Source of the DNA: Ignatzschineria sp.
Lineage (GTDB): Bacteria; Pseudomonadota; Gammaproteobacteria; Cardiobacteriales; Wohlfahrtiimonadaceae
NCBI GenBank assembly: GCA_030150405.1
Contig: JASLFU010000021.1
Location: forward strand, 1 to 33,856
Reading direction: 5' to 3'
DNA: 33,856 nt
The notes beneath the pieces are model-generated. The model saw only the letters and a program-made list of their open reading frames with translations, searched no databases and had not been told where the DNA came from. This document shows positions 14,918 to 23,416 of this stretch, in pieces. The number at the start of each line of letters is the position of its first letter. Within the stretch, counting starts at the first letter, position 1. A program made the translations under genes and the position numbers.

Positions 14918-17737
14918 TTAATAGCCACCTTCTTCATAGTTTTCACCCTCTTTTTGGATCACAGGGGGCATAAGGTCCTCCCGTTTTAAACCTAAAAGGA
15001 GTGCGCCTGCCGCTGCAATAAAGATGGAGGAGTAGGTCGCGATAACAATCCCGATAAGCATAATCAAGGAGAAGGAGTGAATTACCTGTCCACCAAAGAG
15101 CAGTAGGGCAAGTACCGCTAAGAAGGTCGTTACAGAGGTCATGATCGTACGTGAGAGCGTCTGATTGATCGACATGTTAATGATCTCATAGGGTGTGCCC
15201 GAACGAAGCGCTTTAAAGTTTTCGCGAATACGGTCAAGAACAACAACAGTATCGTTCACCGAGTATCCGATAACCGCCAAGATTGCAGCTAAAGAGGTGA
15301 GGTCAAACTCAAGCCGCAAAATAGAGAAGGCAGCGACGACAAAGAGCGCATCATGCACGGTAGAGAGTATCGAGCCTAAGGCGAGCTTCCATTCAAATCT
15401 AAACCAGATATAGACAAGAATTAGGAATACCGCTAAGGCAGAAGCCATGACGCCATCGGTTACCAGCTCACTCCCCACTTTTGCGCCGATAAAGTCGATA
15501 CGTTTAATCTCCACGGGATTATCTGCTGTATTTAAGGCGCTTGTTAGCTCTTCATTGATGGTGCTGCTATCTGCTCCCTCTTCTGTGGGGATGCTGATGA
15601 GCACATCTCGGGTTGAGCCAAAGTGTTGCGCTACCGCAGAATCTACGCCGGCAGCTTCTAAGTTTGTACGTACGGTATCGATCTCAATACCCTTCTCATA
15701 AGTGACCTCTATCTCTGTTCCTCCAGTAAAGTCGAGGCCTAGCTTAAAGCCGTTAAAGATAGAGACACCAAGGGCAAGGATACAGATCGCAATACAGGAG
15801 CCGACCCAAAGTTTGGCGTGCTTCATAAAATCAAAGGTAGTTTCGCCCGAGAAGATCTTCAAGCGCTCACGTCCTCCAATGGGAAGCTTCTCTAAACGGC
15901 GGCCACCCCAGATAAAGTTCACAATGGCGCGGTTAAAATAGACTGCCGTAAAGACAGAGGTGATAATTCCCACAGAGAGCGTAACAGCAAAGCCTTTAAT
16001 CGGGCCAGAGCCGATGAAAAAGAGGGCAAAGGCTGCAAAAAGGCTGGTAAGGTTCGCATCCATAATAGTGCCAAACGCTTTGCCGAAACCATTTTCAATA
16101 GCATTTTGAGGGCTGCTGCCTTTACGAATATCTTCGCGGATACGCTCATTAATTAGAACATTCGCATCCACACTCATTCCGAGTGAGAGCACGATTCCCG
16201 CAATTCCGGGAAGGGTTAAGGTAGCCTGTAGAAGGGATAATACCGCTAAAATAAGGATCAGGTTAGCTACTAGGGCAACATCGGCCACAATACCGAAACC
16301 GCCATAACGGAAGGCCATAAAGAGCATCACCATAATGAGCCCATAAAGTGCCGCATCCATACCGCGTTTAATATTATCTTTACCTGCGCTAGGGCCTACG
16401 GTGCGCTCTTCAATAATATGAATAGGCGCTGCTAAAGCTCCTGAGCTTAAGGTAATGGCAAGGTTGTTGGCTTCCTGTAGAGAGCTAATACCTGTGATAG
16501 AGAAGTTAGAGAAGAGCTGTGACTGAATAGTGGCAACGTTGGCGATCTCCTCAGTGGTGATGCTTTCTCGAATTTCATTTCCCTCATCATCGAGGCGGGT
16601 TTGGATCTTATTTTCAATAAAGACGGTGGCCATCGGTTTATGGATATTGGCTTTAGTGGCCACACCGAAACGATCTGCCCCTTTAGAGTCGAGCGTGATA
16701 TAGACTTCTGGCATATTGGTATCGGGATTAAGGCCAGCGCTCGCTTTCACAATCGACTCCCCCGTTAAAATGACTTGTCTCTTTAAGAGGTAGGGAGTTC
16801 CATCGCGCATTTTGTAGAGTTTTGTGCCAAGGGGCGCACGGCCAGTCTGCGCTGCTGTATATGCCTCTGTGCGTGAGCGATCATCTACAATTCTAAACTC
16901 AAGAGTGGCTGTTGTACCTAAAATCTCTTTTGCGCGGGTAGTATCTTGAATTCCAGGGAGTTGAACAACAATTCGATCTAGCCCCTGTTGTTGGATAATG
17001 GGTTCAGCGACGCCAAGCTCATTTACACGATTGCGAAGCGTTGTAATGTTTTGGGTAACGGCGCTTGCTTTACGTTCGTTAATCTCTTGGTTGCTGATGC
17101 GAGCTAATACTCGATTGCCTGAAAGATCGAAAGAGAGCGAGTGAAATGCTTGATTACTGCTTAAGACCTGGCGCGCGCGGTTAGCATCGGCACTGTTGCC
17201 AAATGTTGCGGTAATTGTCTGGTTATCTGTGGTTTCGATCAGAGCATTTAAATCTTTTGCAGAGAGCGCATCTCGCATGCTATCGCCGTAACTGTCTGTC
17301 AATTGCTTGATAAGCCCATCCATGTCGATCTCCAGAAGGAAGTGCACCCCTCCCCGAAGATCAAGACCTAAATACATGGGTTGCAATCCAAACATGGAGA
17401 GCCAAGAGGGCATATCTGGAGCCAAGTTCAATGCAGTTAGATACTCATCTTGCAATTCGTTAGCGAGAAGATCCTTTGCACGGAGCTGCTCCTCTGTATC
17501 GCGGAATCGAATTAAGAGTTGATCATCGCTCTCATCAATACGTTTTACATCAAATTGATGTCTATTGAGCACCTGCTCAACACGCTCGGTGAGATGGCTA
17601 TTGATTTGAGTATCACGGGTTGCTGAGATCTGTACGGAAGGATCTTCTCCAAAGAGATTGGGCAGTGCCAAAATTGTGGAGAGAATCACAATGCCGAAGA
17701 TCAGCAGGTTTTTCCAAAGAGGATAACGGTTAAGCAT
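14918..17737 (-). CDS. secDF: protein translocase SecDF (SecD-SecF fusion)
   Basis: Proton-driven RND-type partner of SecYEG that pulls exported proteins across the membrane. It is a single 939-aa frame. Residues 1 to about 617 align with SecD: MLNRYPLWKN, ALPNLFGEDP, MYLGLDLRGGVHFLLEID, NRVNELGVAEPIIQQQG, GIAGIVLSLGMSVDANVLIN with the TM4 Asp524. From about 640 it is SecF: KLGLDFTGGTEIEVTYEKG, FRFEWKLALG, VIGYSVNDTVVVLDRIREN with Asp829. The length equals E. coli SecD (615) plus SecF (323). The join, about 618-645, has no stop or frameshift. Two bundles of six transmembrane helices are expected. It lies 194 bases after yajC with a terminator-like hairpin between. Its Shine-Dalgarno is weak. 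Confidence 0.96.
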   Translation of the reverse strand: MLNRYPLWKNLLIFGIVILSTILALPNLFGEDPSVQISATRDTQINSHLTERVEQVLNRHQFDVKRIDESDDQLLIRFRDTEEQLRAKDLLANELQDEYLTALNLAPDMPSWLSMFGLQPMYLGLDLRGGVHFLLEIDMDGLIKQLTDSYGDSMRDALSAKDLNALIETTDNQTITATFGNSADANRARQVLSSNQAFHSLSFDLSGNRVLARISNQEINERKASAVTQNITTLRNRVNELGVAEPIIQQQGLDRIVVQLPGIQDTTRAKEILGTTATLEFRIVDDRSRTEAYTAAQTGRAPLGTKLYKMRDGTPYLLKRQVILTGESIVKASAGLNPDTNMPEVYITLDSKGADRFGVATKANIHKPMATVFIENKIQTRLDDEGNEIRESITTEEIANVATIQSQLFSNFSITGISSLQEANNLAITLSSGALAAPIHIIEERTVGPSAGKDNIKRGMDAALYGLIMVMLFMAFRYGGFGIVADVALVANLILILAVLSLLQATLTLPGIAGIVLSLGMSVDANVLINERIREDIRKGSSPQNAIENGFGKAFGTIMDANLTSLFAAFALFFIGSGPIKGFAVTLSVGIITSVFTAVYFNRAIVNFIWGGRRLEKLPIGGRERLKIFSGETTFDFMKHAKLWVGSCIAICILALGVSIFNGFKLGLDFTGGTEIEVTYEKGIEIDTVRTNLEAAGVDSAVAQHFGSTRDVLISIPTEEGADSSTINEELTSALNTADNPVEIKRIDFIGAKVGSELVTDGVMASALAVFLILVYIWFRFEWKLALGSILSTVHDALFVVAAFSILRLEFDLTSLAAILAVIGYSVNDTVVVLDRIRENFKALRSGTPYEIINMSINQTLSRTIMTSVTTFLAVLALLLFGGQVIHSFSLIMLIGIVIATYSSIFIAAAGALLLGLKREDLMPPVIQKEGENYEEGGY

Positions 17738-17792
17738 AATGGATCGCTTTTCTGTCTAAGTAAATCGTAAGAGTTTAAACCTAATGTTAGGT

Positions 17793-17815
17793 AAAAAGGC
17801 TCCCGAAAGAGCCTT
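17793..17815 (-). terminator. terminator-like hairpin between yajC and secDF
   Basis: On the minus strand a 7-bp stem AAGGCTC/GAGCCTT (arms 17796-17802 and 17809-17815) with a 6-base loop is followed by a T-tract (17797-17793). It lies after yajC and about 56 bases before the secDF ATG, so it either ends yajC transcription or attenuates secDF. Confidence 0.7.
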
Positions 17816-17830
17816 ATAAATCCATTGAGT

Positions 17831-17889
17831 AAAGTGTAAATAGTCGGCCTTTATTATTGAAAAAGAGCGGTTTAACCTATCTACACTTT
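17831..17889 (-). repeat. long inverted repeat in the yajC-secDF gap
   Basis: AAAGTGTAAATAG (17831-17843) and CTATCTACACTTT (17877-17889) are inverted copies with one mismatch, which becomes a G-U pair in the minus-strand RNA. That gives a 13-bp helix closing a 33-base loop. It sits just upstream of the terminator-like hairpin, in the untranslated stretch after yajC. Confidence 0.55.
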
Positions 17890-17931
17890 AAAAGAGAAAA
17901 TGCAAACTTCACACATCAGTGAATTTAAAGT

Positions 17932-18282
17932 TTAGTCTACTTTCTCTTTATAAGTTCCTTTAGGAAGGAGTGAAGCGATCGCTTGGCGCTGAACTTTAAC
18001 TTCAACATTGTTGGCGATCTCTGCACTTACGTAGTTCTCATCCATCCCTTTAATGCGGCCTACAAAACCAGAGGCTAAGAGAATCTCATCCCCTACTTTA
18101 AGGGAATCAACGAGGTTTTTATGCTCTTTTGCACGTTTCTGTTGTGGGCGGATAATTAAGAAATACATAATGACAAACATCCCGCCAAACATAATTAATG
18201 TGGGGACGATGCTTTGTGGCTCTTGCGCCTGGGCAAATGCCGGAGAAATTAAAGCTGAAAGGGCTAAAACTAAGCGTTTCAT
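17932..18282 (-). CDS. yajC: preprotein translocase subunit YajC
   Basis: Small accessory protein of the SecDF-YajC subcomplex. 116 aa from ATG at 18282; E. coli YajC is 110. The family core is plain: one transmembrane helix (residues about 25-45), then FLIIRPQQKRAKEHKNLVDSL, the cytosolic GDEILLASGFVGRI, and the end LLPKGTYKEK. The N-terminus MKRLVLALSALISPAFAQAQ also looks like a signal peptide. An ATG four codons upstream (18294) exists, but GGGAG lies 8 bases before 18282, so the shorter form is preferred. The usual partners tgt/queA are absent upstream; tkt is there instead. Confidence 0.93.
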   Translation of the reverse strand: MKRLVLALSALISPAFAQAQEPQSIVPTLIMFGGMFVIMYFLIIRPQQKRAKEHKNLVDSLKVGDEILLASGFVGRIKGMDENYVSAEIANNVEVKVQRQAIASLLPKGTYKEKVD

Positions 18283-18420
18283 AAATGCTCCCATAGTTGT
18301 GTGAAAAATTAGGTGAAATTTTTATTTCAATAACCCCATATATTAACACTTAATTGATAGGGAGGCATAAAAGTTCATAGATCAGGTTAGTGGGAAGAGG
18401 CCTTAAAGGGGAAGAGCGTT

Positions 18421-18437
18421 TAGCTTAGTGGCAGAGC
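18421..18437 (+). other. tRNA D-arm-like fragment
   Basis: TAGCTTAGTGGCAGAGC resembles the D-arm/A-box of bacterial tRNAs (typical TAGCTCAGTGGTAGAGC) with two differences. No anticodon arm and no T-loop (GTTCGA) follow, so this is not an intact tRNA. It may be a remnant or chance. Confidence 0.25.
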
Positions 18438-18507
18438 GAAATAGGGGAGGGCTTAATAAATGGACGTTTTATTGATGGAAGATATTGGGGGCTTTAAAAG
18501 CAGGGAT

Positions 18508-18536
18508 AAAAAAAGCCCCGCAGAATTCTACGGGGC
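18508..18536 (-). terminator. rho-independent terminator after tkt
   Basis: On the minus strand GCCCCG/CGGGGC (plus-strand arms 18531-18536 and 18515-18520), extended inward by T-G, A-T and G-C pairs, is followed by a run of seven T (18514-18508). Confidence 0.92.
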
Positions 18537-18598
18537 CTGAAGATCGAGAGGATCTCAATGTAGGTTTAAGCGAAGAGAATAAAGATCTCCGCTATTTT

Positions 18599-20563
18599 CT
18601 ATTTTAAAAGCTTTTTAGCCTCTTCGATGACATTTTCTGTGGTAAAACCAAAGTGCTTAAAGAGATCACCAGCGGGGGCAGAAGCTCCGAAAGTGTTGAT
18701 GCCTACAGCAGCATCGGCAAACTCATACCAGCCTCGGGTTGTCCCTGCTTCGATAGCTAAAATCTTTTTATCCCCTAATACTGCAGCTTTATACGCCTCA
18801 TCTTGTGCTCTAAAGATCTCAACACAAGGCATAGAGACTACGCGAGCATTGAGGCTCTTTGCAGCGCTCATAGCTAACTCTACCTCAGATCCCGTTGCTA
18901 AAAGAGTGATCTTTGCTTGCGGATTTTCATGGAGAACATATCCCCCCTTTTCAATATTTGCTAAAGCTTGAGCATCCCGCTTTTGATGGGGCAAACCTTG
19001 ACGAGAGAGCGCAAGGAGTGTGGGGGTGGATTCAGCTTTTAAACCTGAGCCCCAGGCCACTAAGGTCTCAACTGCATCACAGGGGCGCCATACATTTAAA
19101 TTAGGAATAAGACGTAAGGACTCCACATGTTCAACAGGTTGGTGGGTAGGGCCATCTTCCCCTAGGCCGATAGAGTCATGAGTCATTACATAGATTACCC
19201 GTTGCTCCATCAAGGCGCTCATGCGGATAGCATTTCGCGCATAGTCCGAGAAGACTAAGAAGGTTGCCCCATAAGGAATAAAGCCTCCATAAAGTGCAAG
19301 ACCATTCATAATCGCTGCCATACCAAATTCGCGAACACCAAAGCGAACGTAGTTCCCCTCACCGCTTGTAAGGTCTAAATCACGGCTACCTTTAAAGAAG
19401 GTGTTGTTTGAGGGGGTTAAGTCTGCAGAGCCGCCCACAATTTCGGCTAAGTTGGTTGCTAAAAGATCGAGCGCATTTTTGCTCGCTACGCGAGTGGCAA
19501 TATTCTCTTCTTTCGCATTGACCGCTTCGATAGCCGCCTTAAAGGTCTCTTCAAAATTCGCAGGTAATTCACCGCTAACACGGCGTAAGAACTCTTCCGC
19601 TTTTTCGGGATTCTCTTTGCGGTACTCTTCAAAAAGAGCATTCCAAGCAGCTTCCCGTTTTTCGCCAGCCTCTTTTGCATCCCATGCGTTGTATACATTT
19701 TCGGGGATCTCAAAAGGCCCATAATTCCAGCCCATCGCTGCTTTAGTTGCGGCAATTTCGTCATCTCCAAGGGGGGCACCGTGAGTAGCTTCAGAGCCCT
19801 CTTTATTAGGTGAGCCTTTACCGATCAACGTTTTACACATAATCAGTGTGGGTTTATCGGACTTTTTCGCCTCTTCGATAGCGGCATTCACGGCATCGAT
19901 ATCATTCCCATCTACATTGGGAATCACATTCCACTGATAGCTTAAGAAGCGTTGTTCGGTGTTATCTGTAAACCAACCGCTAATATCTCCATCGATGGAG
20001 ATGCCATTATCATCATAAAGGGCGATCAATTTATTAAGCTTTAAAGTACCTGCAAGGGAGCAGACCTCATGGGAGATCCCTTCCATCATGCAACCATCCC
20101 CTAAAAAGACGTAGGTGTAATGATCAATAATTTTATGTTTATCACTGTTATAGGTGGCTGCCATCATCTTTTCAGCCAGAGCAAAACCTACGGCGTTGGC
20201 AATGCCTTGACCAAGAGGGCCTGTGGTTGTCTCAATACCATCTGCGTAGCCATATTCAGGGTGGCCCGCTGTTTTTGCGCCTAATTGACGGAAATCTTTA
20301 AGATCATCTAGAGAGAGCGCATAGCCTGTTAAATGAAGAAGTGAGTAGAGCAACATTGAGGCATGGCCATTAGAGAGCACAAAGCGATCCCGATTTGGCC
20401 AGTAAGGGTTGTTAGGATTGTGCTGAAGGTGGTTGCCCCAGAGTGCAGTGGCCATCTCTGCCATTCCCATCGGAGCCCCAGGATGACCAGAGTTTGCCTT
20501 TTGTACAGCATCCATGCTGAGTGCGCGAATTGCATTTGCGCATTGTTCATTCATCTTCGACAT
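18599..20563 (-). CDS. tkt: transketolase
   Basis: Thiamine-diphosphate enzyme moving two-carbon units between sugar phosphates in the non-oxidative pentose phosphate pathway. 654 aa (E. coli TktA 663). It shows NSGHPGAPMGMAEMATALW, the ThDP/metal motif GDGCMMEGISHEVCSLAG ending near NGISIDG, the transketolase signature GVREFGMAAIMNGLALYGG containing the catalytic Glu, and HDSIGLGEDGPTHQPVEH. ATG at 20563 is used; an in-frame ATG at 20554 is an alternative, and neither has a strong Shine-Dalgarno. It is divergent from pyrG and alone on its transcript. Confidence 0.96.
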   Translation of the reverse strand: MSKMNEQCANAIRALSMDAVQKANSGHPGAPMGMAEMATALWGNHLQHNPNNPYWPNRDRFVLSNGHASMLLYSLLHLTGYALSLDDLKDFRQLGAKTAGHPEYGYADGIETTTGPLGQGIANAVGFALAEKMMAATYNSDKHKIIDHYTYVFLGDGCMMEGISHEVCSLAGTLKLNKLIALYDDNGISIDGDISGWFTDNTEQRFLSYQWNVIPNVDGNDIDAVNAAIEEAKKSDKPTLIMCKTLIGKGSPNKEGSEATHGAPLGDDEIAATKAAMGWNYGPFEIPENVYNAWDAKEAGEKREAAWNALFEEYRKENPEKAEEFLRRVSGELPANFEETFKAAIEAVNAKEENIATRVASKNALDLLATNLAEIVGGSADLTPSNNTFFKGSRDLDLTSGEGNYVRFGVREFGMAAIMNGLALYGGFIPYGATFLVFSDYARNAIRMSALMEQRVIYVMTHDSIGLGEDGPTHQPVEHVESLRLIPNLNVWRPCDAVETLVAWGSGLKAESTPTLLALSRQGLPHQKRDAQALANIEKGGYVLHENPQAKITLLATGSEVELAMSAAKSLNARVVSMPCVEIFRAQDEAYKAAVLGDKKILAIEAGTTRGWYEFADAAVGINTFGASAPAGDLFKHFGFTTENVIEEAKKLLK

Positions 20564-20766
20564 AGTGTTGTTGAGACCTTTTTAAAGCTAAAAAATAGGA
20601 GTCTTAATTATAGTGAATTACAAAGAAAAAATCTTCCTTGAGGAGAAAAGAAAAGGGTGCTCGATTGGAAAAATGAATTGTAATTGTTATCGAATTTTTA
20701 TAGCGTTTAGATTAGAATGTGATCCCTGATACACGTTTTTTTACTACTCAAATTCAGGAAGGGTTC

Positions 20767-22380
20767 ATGACGACGCGTTTTATATTTGTCACAGGTGGTG
20801 TTGTTTCATCATTAGGTAAGGGGATTGCGGCGGCATCGCTTGGCGCAATTTTAGAAGCACGAGGCTTAAATATCACAATGATGAAGCTAGATCCTTACAT
20901 CAATGTGGACCCAGGAACCATGAGCCCTTTTCAGCATGGTGAGGTTTTTGTTACCGATGATGGTGCCGAAACGGATCTCGATTTAGGGCATTATGAGCGC
21001 TTTATCCGTATGACTGCTTCGCGCAAAAATAGCGTAAGTGCCGGGCGCGTCTATAAAACTGTAATCGAGCGGGAGCGTGAAGGCGGGTATGATGGTAATA
21101 CGGTTCAGGTGATTCCGCATATTACCGATGAGATTAAGCGTCGTATTAAATTAGTGGCAGCAGGTTCAGATATCGCGCTTATTGAGATTGGGGGAACTGT
21201 AGGAGATATTGAGTCTCTCCCATTTCTAGAGGCGATTCGCCAGCTGCGTACAGAGCTTGGGCCTCGAAATACCCTCTTTTTGCACTTAACGCTTGTGCCT
21301 TATCTCCGGGCTTCGGGTGAGCTTAAAACTAAGCCGACACAGCACTCTGTAAAAGAGCTTCGTTCTATCGGTATTCAGCCTGATATCTTAATTTGTCGTA
21401 CAGAAGAGCCTCTCCCTAAAGATGAGTGCCGTAAGATCGCACTCTTTACCTCGGTGCAAGAGGAGGCGGTGATCTCCTGTGTAGATGCAGACTCTATCTA
21501 TAAAATTCCTCGTCTTCTTCATGAGCAAAAGCTCGATAAGATCGTGCTTGAGCATTTCAATATTGAGGCGAAAGAGGCAGATCTTAGTGAGTGGGATCGA
21601 GTGTTAGCCAATATCCAATCGGCAGATTCTGCTGTAGATATTCTTATCGTAGGTAAGTATGTTGAGCTCACCGATACCTATAAATCCATTAATGAAGCGC
21701 TTCTTCACGCCGGCATTAAGACGAAAACAAAGGTTAATATCCATTATCTTGATGCTACAGGTTTAGAAGATGAGAGCACCGAGCAGCTTGCTGCTCATTT
21801 TAAAGGGATGGATGCTGTCTTGATTCCCGGTGGTTTTGGTGAGCGGGGAATCGAAGGGAAGATTCGCGCGATTCAATATATTCGTGAAAATAAGATCCCT
21901 TATCTTGGCGTCTGTTTGGGAATGCAGCTGGCAGTGGTCGAGTATGCGCGAAATGTTCTGAATCTTGAGGGGGCGAATACTAAAGAGGTAGAATCTCCCG
22001 TAGCTCACCCTGTAATTGAGCTTGTACACAAGGTGACTCATCCTGTTACAGGTGCGATTTATGGAGAGATGTGTTTAGGTTCAAAATCTGCCACCTTAGT
22101 GGAAGGAACAAAAGCAGCCGAAGCTTACGGGGCTTTAGAGGTGGAAGAGCGCCATCGCCATCGTTATGGAGTAAATCCCGATTATGTGGAGCAGTTTAAT
22201 GATGGGAACTTTACCGTCTCTGGTCGAACGGGTGAGGGTGCAACAATAGAGTTTATCGAACTTAAGGATCACCCTTGGTTTGTTGCAACGCAGGCGCATC
22301 CAGAGTTTAAATCTACCCCCCGGGATGCTCATCCACTCTTTGTGGCTTTTGTGGAAGCGGCAAAGGCGAATAAAGCTTAA
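20767..22380 (+). CDS. pyrG: CTP synthase
   Basis: Aminates UTP to CTP using ATP and glutamine-derived ammonia. 537 aa (E. coli 545). An N-terminal synthetase domain has FVTGGVVSSLGKGIAAASL, MKLDPYINVDPGTMSP and EIGGTVGDIESLPFLEAIRQ. The C-terminal class I glutaminase has PGGFGERGIEGK, the nucleophile in GVCLGMQLAVVE, and HPEFKSTPRDAHPLF. A GTG at 20719 opens a longer frame, but the ATG at 20767 matches the family N-terminus (MTTRFIFVTGG) and has AGGAAGG 6 bases upstream. A TAGAAT (-10-like) at 20713-20718 in the divergent gap with tkt could start transcription. The conserved neighbour eno is absent. Confidence 0.97.
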   Translation: MTTRFIFVTGGVVSSLGKGIAAASLGAILEARGLNITMMKLDPYINVDPGTMSPFQHGEVFVTDDGAETDLDLGHYERFIRMTASRKNSVSAGRVYKTVIEREREGGYDGNTVQVIPHITDEIKRRIKLVAAGSDIALIEIGGTVGDIESLPFLEAIRQLRTELGPRNTLFLHLTLVPYLRASGELKTKPTQHSVKELRSIGIQPDILICRTEEPLPKDECRKIALFTSVQEEAVISCVDADSIYKIPRLLHEQKLDKIVLEHFNIEAKEADLSEWDRVLANIQSADSAVDILIVGKYVELTDTYKSINEALLHAGIKTKTKVNIHYLDATGLEDESTEQLAAHFKGMDAVLIPGGFGERGIEGKIRAIQYIRENKIPYLGVCLGMQLAVVEYARNVLNLEGANTKEVESPVAHPVIELVHKVTHPVTGAIYGEMCLGSKSATLVEGTKAAEAYGALEVEERHRHRYGVNPDYVEQFNDGNFTVSGRTGEGATIEFIELKDHPWFVATQAHPEFKSTPRDAHPLFVAFVEAAKANKA

Positions 22381-22419
22381 ATCTTTTTACCCTTAAATCG
22401 GGTGAGCAAAATATTTAAG

Positions 22420-22447
22420 ATCCTCCGGCACTGTTCGGGGGATTTTT
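22420..22447 (+). terminator. rho-independent terminator after pyrG
   Basis: ATCCTCCG (22420-22427) pairs with CGGGGGAT (22436-22443) with one T-G pair and an 8-base loop, followed by TTTTATTT. Confidence 0.8.
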
Positions 22448-22490
22448 ATTTGGAGCTCATTTTGCTTTGTAAAGCTCTCCCATAGAGGTG

Positions 22491-22514
22491 GGTGAGGTAT
22501 TACTCACCATTTTT
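22491..22514 (+). terminator. hairpin with T-tract upstream of trmL
   Basis: GGTGAG (22491-22496) pairs with CTCACC (22503-22508) around GTATTA, followed by ATTTTT. It lies 24 bases before the trmL start. It could be a second pyrG terminator or a leader element of trmL. Confidence 0.45.
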
Positions 22515-22538
22515 AACATGTAAAGGTATAGATCAGCG

Positions 22539-23009
22539 ATGAAAGAGCGTCTCCATATTATTCTCTATGAACCTGAAATCCCGCCCAATACAGGAAATAT
22601 TATCCGTCTCTGTGCAAATACAGGGGCGCGGCTGCATCTTATTGAGCCTTTAGGTTTTACGTTGGAAGATAAGTTGTTAAAGCGGGCAGGGCTCGATTAT
22701 GAGGAGTGGGCAGAGATGCAGATCTGGAGCTCTTTGGAGATCTGTTTAGAGGAGATCTCCCCAGCAAATATCTATGCAATGACAACAAAGGGAAGTCGTA
22801 ATTTTTTCGAGGCCTCTTTTAAGGATAATGATGCCTTAATTTTTGGGCCCGAGACCCGCGGATTGCCTGAAAGCTTTATCTATAATCTTGATCCTCAGTT
22901 TCGTCTTCGCTTACCGATGGCGAATAATGCAGGGCGAAGCCTGAATCTATCCAATAGTGTGGCGATCTCTGTTTATGAAGTGTGGCGCCAATTTGGTTTT
23001 CGTGAGTAG
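22539..23009 (+). CDS. trmL: tRNA (cytidine/uridine-34 2'-O)-methyltransferase
   Basis: SPOUT-class enzyme that methylates the wobble ribose of tRNA-Leu isoacceptors. 156 aa (E. coli TrmL 157). Trefoil-knot motifs: IILYEPEIPPNTGNIIRLCAN at the N-terminus, LIFGPETRGLPES (SAM loop) and RSLNLSNSVAISVYEVWRQ at the end. The AAGG ribosome binding site is about 14 bases before the ATG, so translation initiation may be modest. It converges with rnfH. Confidence 0.93.
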   Translation: MKERLHIILYEPEIPPNTGNIIRLCANTGARLHLIEPLGFTLEDKLLKRAGLDYEEWAEMQIWSSLEICLEEISPANIYAMTTKGSRNFFEASFKDNDALIFGPETRGLPESFIYNLDPQFRLRLPMANNAGRSLNLSNSVAISVYEVWRQFGFRE

Positions 23010-23080
23010 TCGGGTTTTTAAGAAAAGAATAAACTAGGCGTTATTTCAAAGTTGGCTCATAAGCTTTTTGAGTGAGATAT

Positions 23081-23416
23081 TTACTCCGCCTTTTTAGCTA
23101 AGCGAGCGGCGATTCTTGCTTGCTCTGCTCGTTTTGCTTCCCGTTCGGCGCGTATACGCCGGGCTTGTTTGGGATCAATAATAAGGGGGCGATAAACTTC
23201 TATACGATCCCCATCTTTAAGGCGATAATCCTCCTTCACAATCTGGTTGAAGATCCCAAACTTAGGGTTTTCGATGCGCTTAATCGCCTCATGATAGAGG
23301 GAGAAGAAGGGGAGAGCCTCCTTTAAGGTGATGCCCTCTTGAAACTTTTGAGTCTCAATTTTTTGCGATTCGGGTAGCGCTAAGACAAATTCGAGGGTGA
23401 TAAAGAGCTTACTCAC
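23081..23416 (-). CDS. rnfH: RnfH family ubiquitin-like protein
   Basis: Small beta-grasp protein of the RnfH/YfjF family, found as the ratA partner; its biochemical role is not settled. About 111 aa. Family marks are EFVLALPESQKIE, FGIFNQIV, LKDGDRIEVYRPLIIDPKQARRIR and a basic, Ala-rich tail. I chose GTG at 23416: GGAG lies 9 bases upstream and the start overlaps the ratA stop as GTGAGTAA, typical of coupled genes. An in-frame ATG at 23431 would add five residues. Confidence 0.88.
   Translation of the reverse strand: MSKLFITLEFVLALPESQKIETQKFQEGITLKEALPFFSLYHEAIKRIENPKFGIFNQIVKEDYRLKDGDRIEVYRPLIIDPKQARRIRAEREAKRAEQARIAARLAKKAE

Larger units (their letters stand above)
18283..18598. other. 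316-bp gap between tkt and yajC
   Basis: No gene is seen. It holds the tkt terminator (18508-18536), a tRNA D-arm-like string (18421-18437), and a TGAAAT/ATTTCA hairpin (18314-18329) in the presumed yajC leader. Minus-strand AT-rich sequence around 18335-18345 could carry the yajC -10, but no convincing -35/-10 pair was found. Confidence 0.5.

Noticed and set aside
20719..20766. GTG at 20719 as the pyrG start, adding 16 residues
   Set aside because: The family N-terminus and a strong ribosome binding site both point to ATG 20767.
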